Position numbers and translations under genes: made by a program | The notes under the pieces: generated by a model | Told to the model about the DNA's origin: nothing | Seen by the model: only the letters and a program-made list of their open reading frames with translations | Databases searched by the model: none | Shown: positions 10,565-18,290 of the stretch, piece after piece | Layout: the number at the start of each line of letters is the position of its first letter | How positions within the stretch are numbered: position 1 is the first letter of the stretch | Origin: Gp1-AA122 sp035631655 | GTDB lineage: Bacteria > Acidobacteriota > Terriglobia > Terriglobales > Acidobacteriaceae | Length of the DNA: 64,000 bases | Assembly: GCA_035631655.1 (NCBI GenBank) | Contig: DASQIH010000069.1 | Span: 6,622-70,621, forward strand | Reading direction: 5' to 3'

Positions 10565-10584
10565 GTATATACATTCGTATATAC
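10565..10584. promoter_or_regulatory. putative MazE operator: two GTATATAC palindromes
   Basis: Two identical self-complementary octamers, GTATATAC, at 10565-10572 and 10577-10584, spaced by four bases (12-base centre spacing), just upstream of the mazE ribosome site. Paired AT-rich palindromes of this kind are typical autoregulatory sites of AbrB-fold antitoxins. The role is inferred. Confidence 0.7.
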
Positions 10585-10821
10585 ATCGTCAATCACGGCC
10601 CGGGAGCACCGGGAGCACCCCGCCAGTGAACGCGCTTCATGCATGGGCATCAATTACCATGGTCTTTTTTTAAAAGTTGGCCAGGACGCTCGTGTTTGAC
10701 GGAGAGCGTGCGCATGGTGCTTGTTGTTTAAGAACGCAATGCAACGCAAACCCCCATTAGACCCCCATTACCCGTTTCCTGGACTTTCCAGGGATTCCTT
10801 CTAGCGCCACTCGTGCCGCGT

Positions 10822-10866
10822 CTCATAACCCAAAGGTCGGTGGTTCAAATCCACCCCCCGTAACCA
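10822..10866 (+). other. 3' half of an initiator tRNA (fMet-type), likely attachment-site remnant
   Basis: The segment contains the anticodon loop CTCATAA (anticodon CAT), variable region AAAGGTCG, a perfect T-arm GGTGG-TTCAAAT-CCACC and a CC-rich acceptor strand ending TAACCA. The CTCATAACCC run is characteristic of bacterial initiator tRNA. The 5' half is absent: the preceding bases (CGCGT) cannot pair with the 3' side of the anticodon stem and no D-arm is upstream. Such 3' fragments are left at the distal end of elements that integrate into tRNA genes, so the former element would lie to the left. The intact tRNA is not in the window. Confidence 0.75.
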
Positions 10867-10883
10867 ACGGAATCATAAACTTA

Positions 10884-10909
10884 GGGCCGCTCGGATGAGC
10901 GGCCCTTTT
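10884..10909. terminator. intrinsic terminator hairpin
   Basis: Perfect 9-bp stem GGGCCGCTC / GAGCGGCCC with a GGAT loop followed by TTTT, just after the tRNA fragment and before the leftward efflux operon stop. It could serve the + strand tRNA remnant or, less well, the converging operon. Confidence 0.75.
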
Positions 10910-10969
10910 CAGTTTTCCGTGTTTTGTCCCAAACCAGGCTGAGTATTTCCTCACGGTTGCCGCCATTGG

Positions 10970-12187
10970 TCACTCGAAGCGCAGGGCCTCGATGGGATCC
11001 AGTCTAGCGGCCTTGCGGGCAGGGTAGTAGCCAAAAAACACGCCGACGGCCATCGAAAATACTACAGCCGCCACGATGGCGGTGGGCGAGATCAGAATCG
11101 CCCAGCCTAAGAGCTTAGTAATTACCAGCGATGTCCCTGCTCCCACCAGAATGCCGGCGGAGCCGCCTAGCAAGCTGAGTACGATCGATTCGCTGAGAAA
11201 CTGCCATTGAACGTCCTGCTCGGTGGCACCGATGGCGACGCGAATGCCGATCTCGCGGGTACGCTCGGTGACCGAAACCAGCATGATGTTCATGATGCCA
11301 ATGCCGCCTACGATGAGCGATACACCTGCGATGGACGCCAGCAACATGGTCATCACCTGGGCCTGTTGATCGGCGAGTTGGGCGATGTCGGCGAGGTTAC
11401 GAACTTGAAAATCATCATCCTCGCCGCTGCGGATTCTGTGGCGATCGCGGAGCAGCGACGTGATCTGCTCCTGGGCGGCGTAACTGGCAGGCTGAGAGAC
11501 GGCTGAAGCGACGATGTACTGCAGCCAGTCCTGCCCGGTAATTTTTTTCTGCAAAGTGGTAATCGGGACGTAGACCCCGTCGTCCTGATCGGCACCCATG
11601 CCAGATTGGCCTTTGGCAGACAGTACGCCAACCACCTGGAACGGCAGATTGCCGATGCGGATAGTCTGTCCGACGGGATTTATATTTTGGAAAAGATTTT
11701 GCCGGACGGTATCGCCGATCACCGCGATGTTCGCAGCATGAGTGACGTCGTCCTGGGTGAAACTGCTCCCGCCAGCAAAGGGCCAATCGCGAATCGTAAA
11801 AAATTGCGGTTCGGTGCCGTTAATTCGGGTGGACCAGTTTTGGTTCTGGAAGACTACTTGGGAACTGGCACTTGCGCCGGGAGCAGCAGTGGCGATGAAC
11901 GGCACCTCGTGAAGAATCGCCGTCATGTCATCATAAATCAGGCTCTTGGTGGCTCCGACTCCGAGATGGGTGCCGCCGCGGTTCACGCTTCCCGCGCTTA
12001 CATAAATCAGGTTGGTGCCCATGGAGGCGATCTGGTCCTGAACCTTCTGCTGCGCGCCCTGGCCGACACCGACCATGGCGATCACTGCGGCCACGCCGAT
12101 GACGATGCCCAGCATAGTGAGGATGGAGCGCATTTTGTTGCGCGATAAGGCGCGGAGCGCAATTCTTAAAGTGGCTGTGAATTCCAT
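10970..12187 (-). CDS. MacB/FtsX-type ABC transporter permease
   Basis: 405 residues. An N-terminal helix (about 20-40) with the family motif RSILTMLGIVIGVAAVI precedes a large periplasmic MacB_PCD domain (about 45-245). Three C-terminal FtsX helices follow, with the ERTREIGIRVAIGA loop. Unlike E. coli MacB, the ATPase is a separate gene 47 bases upstream. The gene is third in a leftward membrane-fusion/ATPase/permease operon, so it most likely forms a tripartite-type exporter for macrolides, lipids or peptides; the substrate cannot be deduced. No TolC-like channel is in the window. Confidence 0.93.
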   Translation of the reverse strand: MEFTATLRIALRALSRNKMRSILTMLGIVIGVAAVIAMVGVGQGAQQKVQDQIASMGTNLIYVSAGSVNRGGTHLGVGATKSLIYDDMTAILHEVPFIATAAPGASASSQVVFQNQNWSTRINGTEPQFFTIRDWPFAGGSSFTQDDVTHAANIAVIGDTVRQNLFQNINPVGQTIRIGNLPFQVVGVLSAKGQSGMGADQDDGVYVPITTLQKKITGQDWLQYIVASAVSQPASYAAQEQITSLLRDRHRIRSGEDDDFQVRNLADIAQLADQQAQVMTMLLASIAGVSLIVGGIGIMNIMLVSVTERTREIGIRVAIGATEQDVQWQFLSESIVLSLLGGSAGILVGAGTSLVITKLLGWAILISPTAIVAAVVFSMAVGVFFGYYPARKAARLDPIEALRFE

Positions 12188-12234
12188 AAAGCCTTCTTCC
12201 TTCCCGCCGTTTTTCGACGGGACACCGGCGCTAC

Positions 12235-13023
12235 CTAGTCGTCCTGGGCCGGGAGATGCAACAGCACGTCCGCCGCCCGGGGCCGATTCTTAGCGACATC
12301 TTCGCGACGAATCTTGCCATCGCGGAATACCACGATGCGCTTGGCAAACTGGGCGATATCCTGCTCGTGCGTGACCAGGACAATGGTCAAACCCTGCGCG
12401 TTGAGATCTTGAAAAATCTGCATGATTTCCACCGAGGTTCTGCTGTCCAGGTTCCCGGTGGGTTCGTCGGCCAGCAGAATTGACGGACGATTCACCAGAG
12501 CACGGGCAATGGCAACACGCTGCTGCTGACCTCCAGAGAGCTGCGAGGGAAAGTGCTCCACACGATCAGCAAGGCCAACCATCTCCAGCGCTCTCTGGGC
12601 GCGCTCCAGCCGCTCTTGCTTAGGCAATTGAGCGTATAAGGTAGGCAGTTCGACATTTTCTATGGCGGTGGTTCTGGCCAGCAGATTGAATCCCTGGAAG
12701 ACGAAGCCCAGCTTGTGATTGCGAATCGCGGCCAGAGTTTTCTTGTCGAACTGCGAGACGTCGGTGCCATCGAGGAAATAGCGGCCGCTAGTGGGCTTGT
12801 CGAGGCAGCCAAGCAAGTTCATGAACGTGGATTTGCCGCTCCCGCTGGAGCCCATGACCGCAACAAATTCCCCGGGCTCGATCTCGAGGTTGATGCCACG
12901 CAGGGCGTGAACCTTGGTTTCCCCCAAGTCGTAATACTTGTGAACATCTTCAACGCGGATGGCGGCGGTTGTCGCCTGGTGGTCAGGGGCCGTCGTGCTT
13001 CGATCCAGAATAGCGGTTGCCAT
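12235..13023 (-). CDS. MacB/LolD-type ABC transporter ATP-binding protein
   Basis: 262 residues from the ATG at 13023, supported by an AAGAGG ribosome site; a much longer frame exists but would run into the adaptor gene. Walker A GSSGSGKS, Q-loop VFQGFNLL, signature LSGGQQQR, Walker B ILLADEPTGNLD and H-loop VTHEQD are all intact, with the tight LolD/MacB/FtsE subtype spacing. It powers the FtsX-type permease encoded next. A 17-base gap separates it from the adaptor gene. No anomaly was seen. Confidence 0.95.
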   Translation of the reverse strand: MATAILDRSTTAPDHQATTAAIRVEDVHKYYDLGETKVHALRGINLEIEPGEFVAVMGSSGSGKSTFMNLLGCLDKPTSGRYFLDGTDVSQFDKKTLAAIRNHKLGFVFQGFNLLARTTAIENVELPTLYAQLPKQERLERAQRALEMVGLADRVEHFPSQLSGGQQQRVAIARALVNRPSILLADEPTGNLDSRTSVEIMQIFQDLNAQGLTIVLVTHEQDIAQFAKRIVVFRDGKIRREDVAKNRPRAADVLLHLPAQDD

Positions 13024-13040
13024 AAATGCCTCTTGCATAG

Positions 13041-14333
13041 TTAGTGTCCGATCCGGCCGGCACCCATCCGCCCGGCATTCATGCCCGGAGCGGATCCGGA
13101 GGCTGACTTCGGAGGGGAGTTGAGCGCTCCCGTGATGAGTTGGTCCCCAGGATTGAGCGTTCCGGATAGTACCTGTGCGATCTCGGTATAGGTGTGGTCG
13201 GTGATGCCAGTTTTCACCTGCACTGGTTCGAGGCGGTTCACCGCTCCGAGCTTCCACAAGACCGCCATATCGGACTTCAACCCGGAGTTCGGCGATACGC
13301 CGGATTTGTGGGTCAGCGCTTTTTGATCCTGGCTCGTGCTGGGCGAGAAACGTAGCGCGGCATTCGGCACTTTGACGATATTGCTGGCTTCCGCGACCGG
13401 AATACTGACATACGCGGTCATGCCAGGAAATAGCTTGTCGCCAGGATTGTCGAACGCGACCACAGTGTCGTACGTGACAACGTTTTGCACGGTCGTGGGA
13501 TTCATGCGGATCTGCTCAACTTTCCCCCGGAAGGTGTCATTGGGAAAGGCATCGACCTTGAACGTGACGCTCTGCCCGACCTTGATTTGACCTACGTCGG
13601 ATTCGTCGGTGCTGACGCCCACCTGCATCTTGCTGAGATCTTGCGCGATGTTAAACAGGTTGGGCGCCTGCAGGGAGGCCGCGACAGTTTGTCCCACATC
13701 CACGGTGCGGTTCGTGACCACGCCATCGATCGGAGAGCGGATGATAGTGTTACTCAAATTGGTTTGTGCTACCTGCAATGCGGCAGCCTTCTGTGCGACC
13801 TGGGCTTTGGCCTGCTCGAGAGTTGCCTGAGCGGCATTTACCCCCGCGACAGCGGAATCATTATTGGCCTGGGAAACGTCAAGTTGCTGTTGGCTCATGA
13901 CTCCTTCCCGGGTCAGTTCCACAGTGCGCGCGTAGTCAGACTTGGTTTGTGCGACGGTTGCTTTCGCTTTTCCGAGGTTGGCTTGGGCGGCGGCAACATT
14001 GGCCCGCGCATTCTCCAAGTCGGCTTTGGCCTGGAGGACAGCACCTTGAAACAGCGAAGGGTCAATCTCGACGATTACCTGGTTTTTCTTAACTGGCGAA
14101 TTGAAGTCGGCGAACAACTTGGAAATCGTGCCGGAAACCTGGGAACCGACCTGGACCGTAGTTACTGCATTGATGGTGCCCGTGGCCTGCACCACGTCCC
14201 GGATATCCCCCTGCTCCACCTTGGCGGTGACGTATTGTGCGGCGCTACCACGGCCGAAACTGAATGCCGCGAACAACACGATGGCCGTCAGGAGTGCGAT
14301 GATCACGGTCCATTTGCTTTTTAGGTGCTTCAT
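13041..14333 (-). CDS. HlyD/MacA-family periplasmic adaptor (membrane fusion protein)
   Basis: 430 residues. The N-terminal anchor helix (about 8-27) is followed by barrel-sandwich halves (QVSGTISKLFADFNSPVKKNQVIVEID and TIIRSPIDGVVTNRTVDVGQ) flanking a long coiled coil (about 95-190, Ala/Gln-rich heptads). Beta-barrel and membrane-proximal domains complete the protein. A Gly/Ala/Ser-rich tail closes it. This is the MacA role: it bridges the inner-membrane MacB-type pump to an outer-membrane channel. The start is supported by a GAGGAAAC ribosome site. It leads the operon. Confidence 0.93.
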   Translation of the reverse strand: MKHLKSKWTVIIALLTAIVLFAAFSFGRGSAAQYVTAKVEQGDIRDVVQATGTINAVTTVQVGSQVSGTISKLFADFNSPVKKNQVIVEIDPSLFQGAVLQAKADLENARANVAAAQANLGKAKATVAQTKSDYARTVELTREGVMSQQQLDVSQANNDSAVAGVNAAQATLEQAKAQVAQKAAALQVAQTNLSNTIIRSPIDGVVTNRTVDVGQTVAASLQAPNLFNIAQDLSKMQVGVSTDESDVGQIKVGQSVTFKVDAFPNDTFRGKVEQIRMNPTTVQNVVTYDTVVAFDNPGDKLFPGMTAYVSIPVAEASNIVKVPNAALRFSPSTSQDQKALTHKSGVSPNSGLKSDMAVLWKLGAVNRLEPVQVKTGITDHTYTEIAQVLSGTLNPGDQLITGALNSPPKSASGSAPGMNAGRMGAGRIGH

Positions 14334-14706
14334 AGTTTCCTCGAGCCGGGCAACTGGCCCGGGCGCGTCTACTTCGCTCTTCCTTCATTATGTGTAAACC
14401 CCAGAGCAGGTGCCCCTCGTGTAAAGAGTCGGTCAGGGAATGTAAAAGTTTGTATTTTGCAGGTGGGAAATTACGGCAACTCTGTGGTTTTGAGACTAGA
14501 TTGGCTTCTCAGGTGCACGATTTGACCGTTCGGTAGGCGCCAGGGAGGGAGTTGGCATTGTTGGTTTATCGTCGCTGGTTGGCAACCTCTAGACAGCACC
14601 TAGACCCTGCTTTTAAAGGCGTGACAAAAGCCATGATCGAGTCGCTGACCAGTTTCTGTGGTGAGACTTCGAAAGAATGAGGATTATGGCGTAAAAGGAC
14701 CCTCAA
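14334..14706. other. intergenic region upstream of the efflux operon
   Basis: 373 bases between the leftward adaptor gene and the stop of the nitrate-reductase module. It should contain the efflux promoter, but I see no convincing -35/-10 pair, operator palindrome, hairpin with T-run, or small gene. Confidence 0.5.
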
Positions 14707-14946
14707 CTAGCCTCGGGCTTCGGAATCCAGGCGAGCAATGAAGAGATAAAGTCCCGCACAGGCCAGGAAAATCAACCCTGACACAATCGCCGCAGGGAGC
14801 GCTGCTTCAAAGAAGCCTGCAAGATAGGTTTCTAGCGTTGCACTAATCAGCCAGATTTGCACGATCAGCAGGAGAATAATCAGTGCCAGGGCGCCATTGA
14901 TGCCGGTCAGACCTCTCTTCTGGGAAGGGGTTGGTTCCTCTCGCAT
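14707..14946 (-). CDS. small two-helix membrane protein (DUF6755-like)
   Basis: 79 residues; the ATG at 14946 follows a near-perfect AGGAGGTG ribosome site and begins one base after the Rieske stop. A charged N-terminus (MREEPTPSQKRG) is followed by two hydrophobic helices, about 15-36 and 46-70, and a short charged tail. It resembles DUF6755 membrane proteins found beside Rieske genes, a recollection I could not check. As last gene of the module it may help anchor the Rieske or Fe-S subunit; that is inference. Confidence 0.7.
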   Translation of the reverse strand: MREEPTPSQKRGLTGINGALALIILLLIVQIWLISATLETYLAGFFEAALPAAIVSGLIFLACAGLYLFIARLDSEARG

Positions 14947-14947
14947 G

Positions 14948-15463
14948 CTACACCTCCTGTCTAAGATGAATCCCCGTCGCCACCAGTTCATCACCGCGCC
15001 GCTCGAGTCGAATCCGGGGCAGCGGGCGCCGTGGCGGCCCCTGCAACACCGATCCATCGCGGACGGAAAAGGCGCCATTGTGGCACGGGCACTCCAGACG
15101 GTTCTTAGCGCCAGAGTAGAAGACCGCACAGGAAAGATGAGTGCATTTCTGACTGTAAGCAACGTAGTCGTTGCTACCGGTCCTCACCAGGATGCATTGC
15201 TCTTTCGGAGTCGGATAGGGAAATAGTTTTACTCCGCCAATGGGGATTTCGTCCAGACGAGCAACCGTCTCCGCAGGATAAGCAGGTCCCCTGGAAAACC
15301 AGGACCGCACGAGAATCCATAGATTGCCCACGAACATGGCAAGGCTGGTGAGGACCAAGAATTTCGCGAACTGGCGGCGGCTGACGTAGCGCTCATCGGC
15401 GGCAAAAACCGAGAACTCATCGCGCCACAAGGGTTCCGAACTAGGCTGGCGAAACAGCTTCAT
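14948..15463 (-). CDS. Rieske [2Fe-2S] protein, membrane anchored
   Basis: 171 residues. The ATG at 15463 has a GGAGGG ribosome site and overlaps the Fe-S subunit gene by 23 bases. A membrane helix at about 38-56 follows an RRQFAKF segment, then the Rieske fold with both ligand boxes, CTHLSC and CPCHNG. Rieske proteins transfer electrons, typically from quinol. It sits in an operon with a molybdoenzyme and a cytochrome-b-bearing transporter rather than a bc complex, so it is likely the electron link between membrane and reductase, or part of a quinol-oxidising subunit (inference). Confidence 0.9.
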   Translation of the reverse strand: MKLFRQPSSEPLWRDEFSVFAADERYVSRRQFAKFLVLTSLAMFVGNLWILVRSWFSRGPAYPAETVARLDEIPIGGVKLFPYPTPKEQCILVRTGSNDYVAYSQKCTHLSCAVFYSGAKNRLECPCHNGAFSVRDGSVLQGPPRRPLPRIRLERRGDELVATGIHLRQEV

Positions 15464-16034
15464 ATTCGCCCTCCCAAATGTAATCGGCGACATCAATGGA
15501 AATAGAATCCTGATTCTCGGGAACCATCATGAAGACCTTTGTGGTTACCTCCTGGTTCCCAAAGTAGAAGACGTTCGTCGGCTTTTCACGCCTTTGAACG
15601 ACATCTTCAGGCCGTACATACGCGAGCGCCTGGCTGGGGCACACGGTGGCACACATCGGCCTCTTTCCCGCCGAGGTGCGGTCATAGCACATGTCGCATT
15701 TCAGCATTTGATCGTATTCGGGAACGATTTTCGGGATGCCAAAGGGGCATGCCAGCACGCAGTTCTGGCATGCAATACAGCGCGGCTTTAGAGAGGAATG
15801 CACAACGCCGTCGTCGCCCTTCTTAATGGCATCGGCGGGACAGACTTCGGCGCAGGTCGGGTCATCGCAGTGCCAGCAGACATAGGCTGCGGTGGCAATC
15901 GTCTCTTCGCGATCAATGAAATCGAAATTAATCATGGAATGGCCGCGGTGTGTCTCACATTCCTCGCACGCCTTCATGCAAGACTGGCAGCCAATACATC
16001 GCGAGGGATCGATGTAAAACTCGTAACCGAACAT
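15441..16034 (-). CDS. four-cluster [4Fe-4S] electron-transfer subunit (NrfC/DmsB/HybA type)
   Basis: 197 residues without signal peptide. Four cysteine groups fit four [4Fe-4S] clusters: CIGCQSCMKACEEC, CWHCDDPTCAEVC, CIACQNCVLAC and CDMCYDRTSAGKRPMCATVC. This arrangement is that of the beta subunit of molybdopterin oxidoreductases. The ATG abuts the stop of the molybdoenzyme gene (TGAATG), giving tight coupling. It should carry electrons between the Mo subunit and the membrane components encoded on either side. The C-terminal 45 residues are cluster-free and may contact the membrane. Confidence 0.93.
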   Translation of the reverse strand: MFGYEFYIDPSRCIGCQSCMKACEECETHRGHSMINFDFIDREETIATAAYVCWHCDDPTCAEVCPADAIKKGDDGVVHSSLKPRCIACQNCVLACPFGIPKIVPEYDQMLKCDMCYDRTSAGKRPMCATVCPSQALAYVRPEDVVQRREKPTNVFYFGNQEVTTKVFMMVPENQDSISIDVADYIWEGEYEAVSPA

Positions 16035-18290
16035 TCAACGCTCTCCCCATGCGCCGCCGCGGTTGACGTTCGCCGGGCGAGCAGGTTCCGAGGTACGGCG
16101 CCGCCACCACTCGGGAGGCGAATCCGCTTTGCGCAGCCTGCAGGCGGACACTTTGAATTCGGGGATCTTGCTGTGCGGATCGAGCGTACGATGCGTCAAG
16201 AGATTCGCACTGCGTTCGCGCGGCCAGTGATACGGGATGAACACGGTGTCGGGCCGGATGGTTTTGACCACCATCGCCTGCAGGGTGATCTCAGTCCGTC
16301 GCGTGGTTATGGTTACCCAATCCTTATCCCTTAGGTTGTACGTCGCCGCCAAACGGGGATGAATTTCGATGCGCGGGTCCGGATATTGATCGACCAGTTC
16401 CCCGATTCGACGCGTCTGAGTGCCCGAGAGATATTGGCTGACCACGCGCCCAGTCGTGAGATAAACCGGAAAATCCTGGTCGACAGGATCACCGCTCGGA
16501 CGCCACTCGGTGACCGCAAAGCGACACTTGCCGTCTGGATGAAATGACTTTCCGCCTTCCATCAGGCGAGGAGTGCCGGGATGGTCCAGAGTCGGGCAGG
16601 GCCAGAACACACCCAGTTGACGATCTACCTTTTCGTAAGTAATGCCGTAGTAGTCGGCGATGCCGCCTCGTGAAGCTTCCCGCAATTCATCCAGAATGTC
16701 AGGCGCCGAGCGGTAAGGAAAGTACTGGCCTCTGCCGAGCCTGCGAGCAAGGTCGCAAAGAATCTCGCTGTCTCGGCGCGCATTAGCAGGAGGGTCGACA
16801 GCTTTCTGAATGTGAATGACACGCCCTTCTACGTTACAGACCAGGCCCTCTTCCTCTTCTTGAAGGCTGCCGGCCAGGACCACGTCGGCGAACTGCGCCG
16901 TCTCGGACAAAAAGAAGTCAATAACACCAAGAAATTCCAATTTCTCCAGGGCCTCGCGCGTGTAGTTCGCGTCGGGAAGCGAGATGATCGGATTGAAACA
17001 GAGGGAAAGCAGGCCTTTAATCTCGCCCCGATGAATGGCTTCCATAATCTCGACCGCCGACAATCCCTTCTGCGGAATTTCTTCCGGCGTAATGCCCCAG
17101 ATCTTCGCGACGTGGCGTCGCGCCTCGGGATCGTCGATAGCGCGTTGGCCCGGTAACTGATCGCATTTCTGGCCGTGCTCCCGCCCGCCCTGCCCGTTGC
17201 CTTGGCCGGTGATCATGGAACATCCCGCGCCTTCGCGTCCGATGTTGCCGGTCGCCAGGCACAGATTGATCACCGCCGTGCAGTTTTCGACCCCCTTGCT
17301 CTGGTGTTCAATCCCACGTGCATGCAGCGCGATGGCGCGTTCTGCCCCGCCGAACCAATGGGCCGCTTTTTCGATTGCCTCGGGTGGGACACCGGTCATG
17401 TCGGCAACTTTCCGAGGATCGTACGGCTTGACCGATTCGGCGACACTCTCGAAACCGACCGTGTGTTCGGAGATGAACTGCCGGTCTTCGAGACCGTCGT
17501 GCAAGATCACGTGAAGCAGGCCCATAAGCAATGCCAGATCGGTACCGGGCCGCACGGGCAGGTAGAGGTCGGCATTGCGGGCAATAGGGGTAATCCGCGG
17601 GTCAGCCACCATCAATCGGCCGCCGTTATCGCGGCAGCGCCAGACGTAGTCTGTGGTGATGGGGGCACATTCGCCGATGTTAGCGCCGATAATGAGCAGA
17701 ACCTGCGCCTTGGGGATATCGCTCCAAGGCATCGGACTGCGGTCCACGCCGAAGGCGGGTTTATACGCATGTCCGGCAGAGACCATGCAGAGTCTTCCGT
17801 TGTAGTCAACGTGACGCGTGCCCAGTGCGACTCGTGCGAACTTCCCGACCAGGTATGACTTTTCGGTGGTAAGTGACGCGCCTCCGTACACCGCAACAGC
17901 ATCTTTGCCATATTTCTCTTGGATCTCCCGCAGGCGCTGCGTGCTGAAGTCGAGGGCCTCGTCCCAGGTTGACCTCCGGAATCCCTGCTCCGAGCGCATG
18001 AGCGGATCGAGTAGCCTGTCGGGATGATTGTTCTGCAGATAGCGTTTCACTCCCTTTGGACAGAGCATGCCGTGGTTGAACGGAAATTCCTCCCAGGGTT
18101 CGAAACCAATGACCTGGTTTTCGCGAACCTTCAGTTGAATCCCACATTGCTGGCCACAGAAGCAGCAGTGTGTCTTGACCAAGGAATAAGGATGGGTGGA
18201 CTCCTCCTGCCAACCGCCGGCCGGCGCGTAATTCAAGTGAGGTCCATACTGCCGGGCAAGATCTTCGAGAGGGATTGCGGGCTTAGCCAC
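16035..18290 (-). CDS. molybdopterin oxidoreductase, assimilatory-type nitrate reductase-like catalytic subunit
   Basis: 751 residues, GTG start, overlapping the upstream gene by eight bases. An N-terminal [4Fe-4S] motif is present (C42-x2-C45-x3-C49 and a distal C in GMLCPKG). The RLCMVSAGHAYKPAFG motif supplies a cysteine in the position that ligates Mo in Nas/Nap-type nitrate reductases, and C-terminal molydop_binding motifs follow (YLTTGRVVSQYLSGTQTRR, FIPYHWPRE). No twin-arginine signal is seen, so it should be cytoplasmic. The linked NarK domain supports nitrate as substrate. Formate or another oxyanion remains possible, since this clade is divergent. Confidence 0.85.
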   Translation of the reverse strand: MAKPAIPLEDLARQYGPHLNYAPAGGWQEESTHPYSLVKTHCCFCGQQCGIQLKVRENQVIGFEPWEEFPFNHGMLCPKGVKRYLQNNHPDRLLDPLMRSEQGFRRSTWDEALDFSTQRLREIQEKYGKDAVAVYGGASLTTEKSYLVGKFARVALGTRHVDYNGRLCMVSAGHAYKPAFGVDRSPMPWSDIPKAQVLLIIGANIGECAPITTDYVWRCRDNGGRLMVADPRITPIARNADLYLPVRPGTDLALLMGLLHVILHDGLEDRQFISEHTVGFESVAESVKPYDPRKVADMTGVPPEAIEKAAHWFGGAERAIALHARGIEHQSKGVENCTAVINLCLATGNIGREGAGCSMITGQGNGQGGREHGQKCDQLPGQRAIDDPEARRHVAKIWGITPEEIPQKGLSAVEIMEAIHRGEIKGLLSLCFNPIISLPDANYTREALEKLEFLGVIDFFLSETAQFADVVLAGSLQEEEEGLVCNVEGRVIHIQKAVDPPANARRDSEILCDLARRLGRGQYFPYRSAPDILDELREASRGGIADYYGITYEKVDRQLGVFWPCPTLDHPGTPRLMEGGKSFHPDGKCRFAVTEWRPSGDPVDQDFPVYLTTGRVVSQYLSGTQTRRIGELVDQYPDPRIEIHPRLAATYNLRDKDWVTITTRRTEITLQAMVVKTIRPDTVFIPYHWPRERSANLLTHRTLDPHSKIPEFKVSACRLRKADSPPEWWRRRTSEPARPANVNRGGAWGER

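Noticed and set aside
10822..10866. functional tRNA gene
   Set aside because: The acceptor 5' strand, D-arm and 5' side of the anticodon stem are missing, so it cannot fold as a tRNA.
13485..14324. 279-residue frame opposite the HlyD-like adaptor
   Set aside because: Antisense shadow of a well-defined membrane fusion protein gene.
16035..18290. periplasmic NapA-type nitrate reductase
   Set aside because: No twin-arginine signal peptide at the N-terminus and no NapB or NapD-like gene in the operon.
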